DNA of 64,000 nucleotides from JBCBSZ01 sp039185015 (GTDB lineage: Bacteria > Actinomycetota > Acidimicrobiia > Acidimicrobiales > Poriferisodalaceae). How positions within the stretch are numbered: position 1 is the stretch's first letter; each line of letters starts with the position of its first letter. The stretch is taken from assembly GCA_039185015.1 (NCBI GenBank), contig JBCDAU010000004.1, positions 62,001 to 126,000 of the forward strand, written 5' to 3'. Under the pieces are notes generated by a model. That model was not told the origin of the DNA. It saw only the letters and a program-made list of their open reading frames with translations, and made no database searches. This document shows, in pieces, positions 17,234 to 24,882 of the stretch. The position numbers were made by a program, and so were the translations under genes.

Positions 17234-18232
17234 TCAGCGTCGACGTCGTCGCCGCCGCTGCTCCTGCTCCTCGGCGAGGGCGTCCAACTCGTCGCGCAGC
17301 CGCACGTAGCTCTCGAACCGGTCGGCCCGTATGTCGCCGGCTTCCACGGCGGCGCGGACCGCACAGCCGGGTTCGCTGCCGTGCCGGCAGTCGGCGAAGC
17401 GGCATCGCTCGGCGGCCTCGGCGATCTCGGGGAAGGCGTCGGCCAGCGACTCCTCGTCCCACAGCTGCAGCTCGCGCATGCCGGGCGTGTCGAGCAACAC
17501 CCCGCCACCGGGGACGGGGACGAGCTCGCGCCGAACGGTGGTGTGTCGGCCCCGGCCGTCGTCACGCACGTCGCCGGTCGCCAGCCGCTCCTCACCCAGC
17601 AGCGCGTTCGCGAGCGTCGACTTCCCGACCCCGGACGAGCCGACGATCGCCACGGTCTCGCCGTCGCCGACGAGGGAGCGCACTGCGTCGAGCCCGTCGC
17701 CGGTGACGTTCGACAGCGGGAGGATCGGGACCTCGTCGGCCACCGAGCGGACGGCGGTGATCATCGACATCGCATCGTCGGCGGCGTCGAGCTTGGACAG
17801 CACGATGACCGGGTCGGCGCCGGAGGCGGCGACGACGGCGAGATACCGCTCGAGACGACGGGGGTTCAGGTCCCCGTCGAGCGATGACATGACCAGCACC
17901 GTGTCGACGTTGGCGGCAACGACCTGCGGTTCCGGGTCGGTGCCCGCGGCTCGACGGACGACGGCGGTGCGGCGGGGGAGGACGCGGTCGACGCGGACCC
18001 GGCCCTCGTCGTCCGGCTCGGCGTGGGTGACCCAGTCACCGACCGCCGGGAGGTCTCGGGCGTCCTCGGCCTCGTGGAGGATCCGACCCGACACCGTGGC
18101 GAGCAGGGGTCCGTCCGCACCGACCAGGTCGACGAAGCCCCGGTGCTCCGACACGACCCGGGCCGCCGGCTTCCCATCGGCGGCCTCGGCCCAGTCCGGC
18201 GACCAACCGAACGGGACCCGTTGGTCGGTCAC
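17234..18232 (-). CDS. rsgA: Ribosome small subunit-dependent GTPase A
   Basis: 332 aa circularly permuted GTPase that assists late 30S maturation. An OB domain (about 20-100) precedes the G domain in G4-G5-G1-G3 order: VLSKLD, then GSSGVGKSTLANALL as P-loop and DTPGMRELQL as G3. The zinc finger C-x4-C-x-H-x5-C is exact (CRFADCRHGSEPGC). Start at GTG 18232, overlapping the stop of the HxlR gene (GTGA), so both are co-transcribed. The C terminus ends in a run of arginines. Confidence 0.93.
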   Translation of the reverse strand: MTDQRVPFGWSPDWAEAADGKPAARVVSEHRGFVDLVGADGPLLATVSGRILHEAEDARDLPAVGDWVTHAEPDDEGRVRVDRVLPRRTAVVRRAAGTDPEPQVVAANVDTVLVMSSLDGDLNPRRLERYLAVVAASGADPVIVLSKLDAADDAMSMITAVRSVADEVPILPLSNVTGDGLDAVRSLVGDGETVAIVGSSGVGKSTLANALLGEERLATGDVRDDGRGRHTTVRRELVPVPGGGVLLDTPGMRELQLWDEESLADAFPEIAEAAERCRFADCRHGSEPGCAVRAAVEAGDIRADRFESYVRLRDELDALAEEQEQRRRRRRR

Positions 18233-18624
18233 GCCTGCACGAGGCCGTCGCCAGGATCGTCGGCGTCGTCTCCCCCCGGGCCGAACCACCCGTCGGGGTC
18301 GAGCGCGGTCCCGAAGAGGTCGTCGTCACCCGAGCCCCAGGCCGACAGCAGTCGCGCCGCCGGCAGGAGCTCGACGCCGCGGGCGGTCAGCTCGTAGGCC
18401 TTTCGGAGCGGCCGGGTCTGGTACGGCGTCGACGTGACCACGCCGGCACGCTCGAGGTCGTCGAGCCGTCGGGACAGCACGTTCGGAGCGAGACCCGGGA
18501 GCACCTCCCGGACGTCGGAGAAGCGTCGGCTGCCGTCAGCGAGCGCGGCGACGACCGGCAGCGACCAGCGGTCGCCCACGACCTCGGTCGCAGCCAACAG
18601 GCCCGGGAGGCGGGACTCGTCCAC
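18229..18624 (-). CDS. HxlR-family winged-helix transcriptional regulator
   Basis: 131 aa. HxlR signature: VVGDRWSLPVVAAL, RRFSDVREVLPGLAPNVLSRRLDDLERAGVV, and the YELTARGVELLPA wing. There is no obvious redox cysteine. It is divergent from a protease gene and upstream of rsgA; the intergenic repeat at 18659-18685 suggests that it controls the divergent gene and itself. The C-terminal 30 residues are acidic and probably disordered. Confidence 0.9.
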   Translation of the reverse strand: MDESRLPGLLAATEVVGDRWSLPVVAALADGSRRFSDVREVLPGLAPNVLSRRLDDLERAGVVTSTPYQTRPLRKAYELTARGVELLPAARLLSAWGSGDDDLFGTALDPDGWFGPGGDDADDPGDGLVQA

Positions 18625-18658
18625 CCCCGCAGTGTGCCTCGCGGTGGAACTCGCCGGA

Positions 18659-18685
18659 GTTACTAGTAACTTGCTACTAGCAACT
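18659..18685. promoter_or_regulatory. Double palindrome in the HxlR/protease divergent region
   Basis: GTTACTAGTAAC (18659-18670, perfect palindrome) is followed at once by TTGCTACTAGCAA (18671-18683, perfect about a central C). Together they contain the direct repeat TACTAGyAACT at 14-base spacing (18661 and 18675). The AT content is far above the local average. The site lies between HxlR start 18624 and protease start 18706, just before the ribosome-binding GGGAGG at 18691. TACT/AGTA half-sites are typical of HxlR/YodB-type operators, so control by the adjacent HxlR protein is likely. Confidence 0.65.
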
Positions 18686-18705
18686 CACTAGGGAGGCGTT
18701 TCCCC

Positions 18706-19587
18706 ATGACCTCGACCGACACCACCGCCGCCACCATCGCCCGCCTCGCCGACGAGGTCGCCGGCGCCGTCGTCCGGATCGGCCGCGATCGCCGCGGCAC
18801 CGGCGTGATCATCGACAACGACACGGTCCTCACCAACTCCCACCACCTGCGCGACCAGACGACCACCGTCTCGTTCGCCGACGGCACCACCGTCGACGCC
18901 GAGGTCCGCGCCGCCGACGCCGACGGCGACCTCGTCGTGCTCGACGCCACCACCGGTGACCGCCCTGCCGTGACCTGGGGGGAGGGCGCCGACCTGGGCC
19001 TCGGCGCCGAGGTGTTCGCCGTCGGCACCGACCCGGGCGTCGGCCCCCGGGTCACCAACGGACGCATCTCCGCTCTCGGCCGCGAGTTCCGAGGCCCGCG
19101 GGGCCGGCGGATCGACGGCGCCGTGGAGCACACCGCTCCGGTCCGGCGCGGCGGCTCGGGCGGCCCGATCGTCGATGCCGACGGCGCCGTGGTCGGCCTC
19201 TCGACCCACCGGGTGCCCGGCGGGCTCTACCTCGCCCGTCCGGTCGACGAGCGCTTCCGGGAGCGGCTCGGGCGGCTCACGGCCGGTGACGACGTCGAAC
19301 GGCCCCGCCTCGGCGTCGCGCTCGCGCCGCCGATCGTCGCCCGCAAGCTGCGCACGTCGGTCGGCCTGCCCGAGCGGGACGGCCTGCTCGTCCGCCAGGT
19401 CGACGAGGGCAGCCCGGCCGAGGCCGCCGGCCTCGCCGAGGGTGACCTCATCGTCGCCGCCGGCGACGCAGCCATCACGTCCGTCGACGAGCTCTTCCGT
19501 GCGCTCGAGGACGCCGACGGATCGGTCGATCTGACCGTGGTCCGCGGCGCCGACGAGCTGCAGATCTCGGTCGATCTGGCCGGCTGA
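18706..19587 (+). CDS. HtrA-like trypsin-fold serine protease with C-terminal PDZ domain
   Basis: 293 aa. Triad: His in TNSHHLR (about 46), Asp in DADGDLVVLD (Asp75), Ser in RGGSGGPIV (Ser151). A PDZ domain covers about 195-290 (DGLLVRQVDEGSPAEAAGL). Unlike most DegP/HtrA proteins there is no signal peptide or membrane anchor; translation begins MTSTDTTAATIARLAD, so it should be cytoplasmic. GGGAGG precedes the start by nine bases. The divergent HxlR regulator and the double palindrome between them imply regulated expression, perhaps to electrophile or redox stress. Confidence 0.88.
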   Translation: MTSTDTTAATIARLADEVAGAVVRIGRDRRGTGVIIDNDTVLTNSHHLRDQTTTVSFADGTTVDAEVRAADADGDLVVLDATTGDRPAVTWGEGADLGLGAEVFAVGTDPGVGPRVTNGRISALGREFRGPRGRRIDGAVEHTAPVRRGGSGGPIVDADGAVVGLSTHRVPGGLYLARPVDERFRERLGRLTAGDDVERPRLGVALAPPIVARKLRTSVGLPERDGLLVRQVDEGSPAEAAGLAEGDLIVAAGDAAITSVDELFRALEDADGSVDLTVVRGADELQISVDLAG

Positions 19588-19621
19588 CGACCGGCCACCG
19601 CCCAGCGCTAGCGTCGCCGGC

Positions 19622-20071
19622 GTGGGAGCGCTCGATCGGGTCCGCCGGCTCGTCGACCGTCTCCCCCTCGGCGAGGCACCGCGTGACCGCGATGGGCTCC
19701 GCACGCCCGAGGACGCGAAGGCCGAGCTCGCCCGCACGATCGACACCGACGAACAGCTCCGCTGGGCGGGATGGATCTACGCCGCCCGGGGGGCCGGCCC
19801 CCACGACGGCCTCGACGAGGCCGCCGGCGTGGTGACCGACCGACGAGTGGTGTGGGTGCCGCTCGCCGAGGACCTCGGTGCCGACGAGGAGCGCGTCGGC
19901 GACATCCGGCGGCTCATGGTCGACCGCAAGAGCCGTCGGCTCCTCCTCGTGACCGACGAGCGCGACGAGGACTCGCCCGAGCTCGCCGTGCTGTTCTGCT
20001 GGGAGCGCGACCTCCACGACGCGATCCAAGCGGCTCGGGAAGCCGCCGGGTGGGAGTCGGGTTCCGACTGA
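19622..20071 (+). CDS. Conserved hypothetical protein, small soluble
   Basis: 149 aa from GTG 19622, not recognised as a named family. It is charged and soluble, without signal peptide or membrane helices. A beta-rich centre (GVVTDRRVVWVPLAEDLG, RRLLLVTDERDE, LAVLFCWERDLHDAI) looks like a PH-like or GRAM-like small domain used in many actinobacterial helper proteins, but that is an impression of strand pattern only. It sits between the protease and an MFS gene, with two bases before the MFS start. Confidence 0.65.
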   Translation: MGALDRVRRLVDRLPLGEAPRDRDGLRTPEDAKAELARTIDTDEQLRWAGWIYAARGAGPHDGLDEAAGVVTDRRVVWVPLAEDLGADEERVGDIRRLMVDRKSRRLLLVTDERDEDSPELAVLFCWERDLHDAIQAAREAAGWESGSD

Positions 20072-20072
20072 T

Positions 20073-21317
20073 GTGACCGGGGCCACGCGAGCCGGCGCCG
20101 GGTCCGTCCGGGCGTTGGTGGTGCTGGCGACCGCGATGGTCCTGGCGATGTCGACCTGGTTCAGCGCCGCGGCCGTCCTCCCCGCACTCCGCGAGCGGTG
20201 GCAGCTGACCGACGGACAGGCGCCGTGGCTGACGATCGCGGTGCAGATCGGCTTCGTCGTCGGCGCCGTGGTGTTGGCGGTGACCAACCTGTCCGATCGG
20301 ATCCCGCCCCGGCGGCTCGTGCTCGTCGGCGGTGCAGGTGCGGCTGCGGCGAACCTCGGCCTCCTCGCCGTCGAATCCTTCGGTCCCGCCGTCACGCTGC
20401 GGGTCGTCACCGGGGCCTTCCTCGCCGGGGTCTACGGGCCGGCGGTCACGTCCGTGTGCAGCTGGTACGTGCGGGGCCGGGGCACCGCGGTCGGGATCAT
20501 GGTGGGAGCGCTCACGCTCGGCTCGGCGCTCCCCCACCTCGTCAACGGCATCGGCGGCGCCGACCACCGGGTCGTGCTCGCCACGACCTCGGCGCTCACG
20601 CTGCTCGGTGGGCTCCTGGCGGAGCTCGGCACCGGCGACGGCCCCCACCGCAGCACCCGGGCCCCCTTCGACCCGCGAGCCATAGGTGCGGTGCTCCGCG
20701 ACCGTCGGTACCGCCTGGCCGTCGGCGGCTACCTCGGCCACATGTGGGAGCTCTACGCCATGTGGACGTGGTTCGCCGTGTTCGCTGCCGACGTCGTCGA
20801 GGACGTTCGCATCGCCTCGCTGTGGACCTTCGCCGTCATCGGGATCGGCGCGGTGGGCAGCTGGGTCGCCGGGCTCATCGGAGACCACCGCGGCCGGACG
20901 GAATCAGCAGCGCTGGCGATGATCGTGTCCGGATCGGTCGCCGCGGTGATCGGCTTCCTCGTCGACGCGCCGACGGCGCTCGTGGTCGCCGTCTCGCTGG
21001 TCTGGGGCTTCTGGGTGGTCGCCGACTCGGCGCAGTTCTCGACGATCGTGACCGAGCTCGTTCCGAGGGAGCGGATCGGCACCGCCGTGACGGTGCAGCT
21101 CGCGGCCGGGTTCGTGCTCAGCGTCACGACGATCTGGCTCGTGCCCGAGTTGCGTGATGCGCTCGGGTGGTGGGCGGCCTTCCTCCTGCTCGCTCCTGGG
21201 CCGGCGCTGGGTACGTGGGCGATGGCCCGGCTCCGCTCCGAGATGGCTCAGGTGCCGGGCTCGATGACCACCCGGATGGCGCCCGACGCCCGATCGGCGG
21301 CGGCCTCGAAGGCCTGA
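20073..21317 (+). CDS. Major facilitator superfamily transporter
   Basis: 414 aa, about 12 membrane segments, with LSDRIPPRRLVLVG after TM2 and WYVRGRGTAVGIMVGALTLGSALPHL in TM4-5, typical of MFS CynX/NimT-like or sugar-efflux-type members. GTG 20073 follows the preceding gene by one base. The substrate is unknown. The last 70 bases overlap the 3' end of the convergent alcohol dehydrogenase gene, so the C-terminal tail beyond the last helix (SEMAQVPGSMTTRMAPDARS) is encoded on the other strand of that gene; this is unusual and could reflect a lost earlier stop. Confidence 0.85.
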   Translation: MTGATRAGAGSVRALVVLATAMVLAMSTWFSAAAVLPALRERWQLTDGQAPWLTIAVQIGFVVGAVVLAVTNLSDRIPPRRLVLVGGAGAAAANLGLLAVESFGPAVTLRVVTGAFLAGVYGPAVTSVCSWYVRGRGTAVGIMVGALTLGSALPHLVNGIGGADHRVVLATTSALTLLGGLLAELGTGDGPHRSTRAPFDPRAIGAVLRDRRYRLAVGGYLGHMWELYAMWTWFAVFAADVVEDVRIASLWTFAVIGIGAVGSWVAGLIGDHRGRTESAALAMIVSGSVAAVIGFLVDAPTALVVAVSLVWGFWVVADSAQFSTIVTELVPRERIGTAVTVQLAAGFVLSVTTIWLVPELRDALGWWAAFLLLAPGPALGTWAMARLRSEMAQVPGSMTTRMAPDARSAAASKA

Positions 21318-22183
21318 GCGGCGTCGGCCAACGGGAATCGATGGGTCACGAGCGTCTCGGCCAGCTCCGGGAGCTCGACGAGCACGGCTGCGGCCTCGTC
21401 GACCTCACGAACGCCGTCGTGGTGGCCGTAGTAGATCGACGGGACCAGGTCGATCTCCTTCAGCTGCACGGCGAAGCCGGGGAGCTCCACGCTCGCCCAG
21501 TAGCTCCCGGCGAGGACCACCCGGCCCCCGGGCACGCACCCGTCGACGGCAGCGGCGAGCGCCGCACCCGACCCGGCCCCCTCGATCGCGGCGTCGTAGC
21601 CGTTCGACGGGTCCGTCCCGAGACCCAGGCGCTCGGCAGCCGCGAACTGTCCGGGGTGGCGGGCGACGATGTCGACCTCCGCGCCGGCGCGGCGTGCGAG
21701 CGCTCCGGCCATGAGGCCCACCATCCCGGCGCCCACGACGAGCACCCGCATGCCCGGCTCGATCGTGCCCCGGTGCACCGCGTGGAGCCCGACCGCCACC
21801 GGCTCGACCAGGCAGGCGTTCGACGGATCCAGCTCCGGCGGCAGCTCGACGAGGCACGACGGGTCGACGACGACCGACTCGGCCATGCCGCCGTTCCGGT
21901 GGATGCCGTAGAGCTTGGTGGTGCCCGGCTCGCACAGCGCCGTGCGCCCGGCCGCACACGACCGACAGGCCAGGCAGTGCACGAACGGCTGCACGGCGAC
22001 CGGCCGCCCGTCGACCCTCCCGGCGAACTCGTGGCCGAGGGTCGTCCCCAGGCCCAGCCGCATGATGTGGAAGTCGCTGCCGCAGATCCCGGCGCCGACC
22101 ACGTCGACGAGCACGCCGTCGCCCTCGGGGTCGGGCACCTCGACGGCGGCGGGACCGTCGTCGGTCATCCGGACGCCGAGCAC
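21248..22183 (-). CDS. Zinc-dependent alcohol dehydrogenase family protein (MDR)
   Basis: 311 aa from GTG 22183. Catalytic zinc region GAGICGSDFH and GHEFAG; structural zinc site CLACRSCAAGRTALC (C-x2-C-x2-C-x7-C); Rossmann motif VLVVGAGMVGLMAGALA. It is shorter than the usual 340-350 aa because the NAD domain is compact, missing part around GLGTDPSNGYDAAIEG. It starts one base past the stop of a CoA-transferase gene, forming a pair for acyl or alcohol catabolism. The 3' end overlaps the MFS gene by 70 bases. Confidence 0.88.
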   Translation of the reverse strand: MLGVRMTDDGPAAVEVPDPEGDGVLVDVVGAGICGSDFHIMRLGLGTTLGHEFAGRVDGRPVAVQPFVHCLACRSCAAGRTALCEPGTTKLYGIHRNGGMAESVVVDPSCLVELPPELDPSNACLVEPVAVGLHAVHRGTIEPGMRVLVVGAGMVGLMAGALARRAGAEVDIVARHPGQFAAAERLGLGTDPSNGYDAAIEGAGSGAALAAAVDGCVPGGRVVLAGSYWASVELPGFAVQLKEIDLVPSIYYGHHDGVREVDEAAAVLVELPELAETLVTHRFPLADAAQAFEAAADRASGAIRVVIEPGT

Positions 22184-22184
22184 C

Positions 22185-23384
22185 TCAGCGCCCCCGCTCG
22201 GTCGGACCCAGCACGCCGTCCGCCCGCATCGACTCGATCCGCTCGCCGGACCACCCGAGCTCGCCCAACACCTCCTCGGTGTGCTCCCCGTATCGCGGCG
22301 GGACCCCGCCCGCCGAGAGCTGGTCGTCGGCGAAGCGAGCGGCCGGCACGGGCTGACGGACGGGTCCGACACCCGGCCAATCGGTCTCGACCACGGCGCC
22401 GAGGTGCTCGACCTGCGGATCGAGGTGGACGTCGTCGATCGCCGTCACCGCGGCGCCGGGCAGGTCGTTGGCCCGCAGCCGTTCGATCACCTCGTCGGTC
22501 GTCAGCCGGGCGAGGACGACGTCGACCGCAGCGGCGAGCTCAGCTCCGTTGCGCATGCGGTCCTCGTAGGTGGCGAAGCGCGGATCCTCGAGCCAGGCCG
22601 GCTCGAGGGCAGCGCACAGCCGGGGCCAGGTCCGGTTGCCGTTGGCGAGCAGGGCGACGTCGCCGTCCTTGGTGGCGCGCACCTCGTAGGTGTCGGCGAG
22701 GGGCGCGGCCAGGCGGACGTCGTCGCCGAGGAAGGTGTGGTTGACCATGCCATCGGGCCAGAAGAAGGCGAGGCCGACCTCGATCATGCTCACACGGACG
22801 TGGGTGCCACCGGCCCCACGCTCGCGCGCCAGCAGCGCCGCGGTGATCGCCTGGGCGACCGTGTACGCCGTGGCCTTGTCGATGGCGATGTTCTTGACGA
22901 GATCGGGCCGGTCGGCGCGATCTCGCTGCAGGTCGGCCATGCCGGTGAGGGCCTGGATGACGAAGTCGTAGACCATCTGGTCGGCGTAGGGACCGTCGGG
23001 TCCGAAACCGCTGATCGAGACGTAGACCAGGTCCGTGTTGACAGCCCGGAGCTCGGTCTCGCCGAGGCCGATCCGCTCCGCGGCGCCGGGCCGGAAGTTC
23101 TGCACGAACACGTCGGCACCCGCCACGAGCGCGTGCGCCGCTTCGCGCCCCCGCTCGTCCTTCAGGTCGAGGACCACCGAGCGCTTGCCGCGGTTCGAGC
23201 TGCCGAAGGCCGCTCCCATCCCTCGATGCCGGGTGCCGACGTGCCGGAAACGGTCCCCGATGCCGTCGGCGGTCTCGAGCTTCACGACCTCGGCGCCCTG
23301 GTCGGCCAACAGCATCGTGGCGAGCGGTCCGCTCACCATCTGGCAGGCCTCGACGACGCGGATCCCCTCCAGCGGTCCCCTCAT
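22185..23384 (-). CDS. CaiB/BaiF-type (family III) CoA transferase
   Basis: 399 aa, the normal length. The opening GPLEGIRVVEACQMVSGPLATMLLADQGAEVVKLE is the classic family III start; NRGKRSVVLDLKD, the FVQNFRPGAAERIGLG block and the catalytic aspartate in NIAIDKATA (about 166) follow. It moves CoA between carboxylic acids, with an aspartyl-CoA thioester intermediate. The start is ATG 23384; the frame is open further upstream but without family residues. It precedes the alcohol dehydrogenase in the same operon and follows a TetR gene on the same strand. Confidence 0.92.
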   Translation of the reverse strand: MRGPLEGIRVVEACQMVSGPLATMLLADQGAEVVKLETADGIGDRFRHVGTRHRGMGAAFGSSNRGKRSVVLDLKDERGREAAHALVAGADVFVQNFRPGAAERIGLGETELRAVNTDLVYVSISGFGPDGPYADQMVYDFVIQALTGMADLQRDRADRPDLVKNIAIDKATAYTVAQAITAALLARERGAGGTHVRVSMIEVGLAFFWPDGMVNHTFLGDDVRLAAPLADTYEVRATKDGDVALLANGNRTWPRLCAALEPAWLEDPRFATYEDRMRNGAELAAAVDVVLARLTTDEVIERLRANDLPGAAVTAIDDVHLDPQVEHLGAVVETDWPGVGPVRQPVPAARFADDQLSAGGVPPRYGEHTEEVLGELGWSGERIESMRADGVLGPTERGR

Positions 23385-23418
23385 CACCTCATCGTCGCAC
23401 GACGCGGCGACGGGCGAC

Positions 23419-24045
23419 TCACCAACCGGCGAGGAGCGCCCGCACGGCGTCGTCGGCGAGCTCCTCGCCCTCGGCCGTGTCGCCGAGACCGACCCGCTCC
23501 AGGACGACGACGCCATGGTTCAGGGACCAGAGCGCGCGAGCGAGCCGGACCGCCTCGGCCGGCCAGGTCCGGACGGCGGACGGGTCGAGGCGGTCGTCGT
23601 CGAGGCGGCCGGCCGCCCTGAGCCAGGAGGCGGCGACGGCCACGATGACGCCGAACGACGTCCGTCCCGCAGCGAGCGCCTCCGCGCCGGGGACGTAGTC
23701 GGGGACGGGCCGTTCGAAGACCAGCTGGTAGGGCCCGGCGTGGCGCCGAGCCATCGACCGGTACACCCGGCCGGCGATGACGAGGTGGGCGTCGGTTCCC
23801 CGCTCCCCCTCGGCGGCCGACACGGCGTCGCCGAGCCGGGCGGTGAAGCGACGATGCAGCTCGTCGAGCAGGCCGTCCATCCCGTCGAAGTGTGTGTACA
23901 CGACCTGGCGGGAGGCGCCGACCTCCTCGGCGACGTGGCGTACCGAGAGGCCTTCGAACCCCCGGTCGGCGAGCAGCGACTCGGCGACGTCGGCGACGGT
24001 CTCCGGGCGGACCGCGGACCTGGCGGTCGATGTGGCATCCGACAT
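23419..24045 (-). CDS. TetR-family transcriptional regulator
   Basis: 208 aa from ATG 24045. The N-terminal helix-turn-helix is ADVAESLLADRGFEGLSVRHVAEEVGASRQVVYTHFDG, followed by an all-helical ligand domain with the TetR_C-like end WSLNHGVVVLERVG. A longer start at 24099 would read through both operators, so it is rejected. Two copies of a TetR-type palindrome lie just upstream, between this gene and a divergent hydrolase, so autoregulation and control of the hydrolase-antiporter operon are expected; control of the downstream CoA transferase is possible as well. Confidence 0.92.
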   Translation of the reverse strand: MSDATSTARSAVRPETVADVAESLLADRGFEGLSVRHVAEEVGASRQVVYTHFDGMDGLLDELHRRFTARLGDAVSAAEGERGTDAHLVIAGRVYRSMARRHAGPYQLVFERPVPDYVPGAEALAAGRTSFGVIVAVAASWLRAAGRLDDDRLDPSAVRTWPAEAVRLARALWSLNHGVVVLERVGLGDTAEGEELADDAVRALLAGW

Positions 24046-24055
24046 GTTGACGAGT

Positions 24056-24099
24056 ATGACACTGTCATGGATGATGAGGGCAGCCCATGACACCGTCAT
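24056..24099. promoter_or_regulatory. Pair of TetR operators ATGACAC(T/C)GTCAT
   Basis: ATGACACTGTCAT at 24056-24068 is a perfect palindrome about its central C, and ATGACACCGTCAT at 24087-24099 differs at one central base. Centres are 31 bases apart, about three helical turns, so two dimers would sit on the same face of the DNA. They fill the gap between the TetR start (24045) and the hydrolase start (24132). Confidence 0.8.
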
Positions 24100-24131
24100 G
24101 GAGGCCCCCGCCCCCGCCCGAAGGCCACGTC

Positions 24132-24869
24132 ATGCTCCCCACCACCGAGCCGCCCACCGGCCCACCGCCGACCAGCCGGCTGCTGTCGGAGGCCACCACC
24201 TGGCTGCAACCCGTGCGGCTCGCCGCCCGGACGGCGCAGCTCCGGCGGGCTCCTCGCGGCGACGGCCGCCTCACCGTCGACATCCCCGGCTGGCTCGCCG
24301 GTGAGGCCTCGACCTCCCCCCTGCGGCGCTACCTCCGGTCGCTCGGCCACGACGCCCGCCCCTGGGGTCTCGGCCGCAACGGCAGCGACGTCGAGAGCAC
24401 CGTCGACGTCTTCGAGGAGCGGCTCGAGTCGTTGGTGGCCGCCGGCGACGGTCGGCCGGCGCAGCTCGTCGGCTGGTCGCTCGGAGGGGTGATCGCCCGA
24501 GAGGTGGCCCGGCGTCGATCCGACCTCGTCTGCCGGCTCGTCACCTTCGGTACGCCGGCCCAGGGCGGCCCCACCCACACGGCAGGGGCGTCCCGCTTCG
24601 GCGCCGAGGAGTGCGAGCGCATCGCGACCCTCCAGCTCGAGGCCAACCGCGACGACCCGCTGCAGCTGCCGCTCACGGCCATCTACACACGAGCCGACGC
24701 CGTCGTGAACTGGCGCGCCTGCATCGACCCGTGGGCGCTCGACGCCCGCCACATCGAGGTGAGGTCGAGTCATCTGGGCCTCGGCATCGACCCCGACGTC
24801 TGGGAGCTCGTCGCCGGTGCGCTGGCGGCCGATGACGCTTCGGACGGAGACCGCCCGAAGCAGACCTAG
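24132..24869 (+). CDS. Alpha/beta hydrolase (lipase/esterase-like)
   Basis: 245 aa. The nucleophile elbow is GWSLGGVIARE (G-x-S-x-G), followed by VTFGTPAQGG, an aspartate in IYTRADAVVNW and the C-terminal SSHLGLG with the catalytic His; this order resembles class I lipases and the PGAP1/LipA-like group. No signal peptide is evident. ATG 24132 is chosen because GAAGG (24120-24124) precedes it by seven bases, whereas the in-frame ATG at 24087 lies inside the second TetR operator. It is followed after 13 bases by the antiporter gene. Confidence 0.8.
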   Translation: MLPTTEPPTGPPPTSRLLSEATTWLQPVRLAARTAQLRRAPRGDGRLTVDIPGWLAGEASTSPLRRYLRSLGHDARPWGLGRNGSDVESTVDVFEERLESLVAAGDGRPAQLVGWSLGGVIAREVARRRSDLVCRLVTFGTPAQGGPTHTAGASRFGAEECERIATLQLEANRDDPLQLPLTAIYTRADAVVNWRACIDPWALDARHIEVRSSHLGLGIDPDVWELVAGALAADDASDGDRPKQT

Positions 24870-24882
24870 GCTCGGGCGGATC

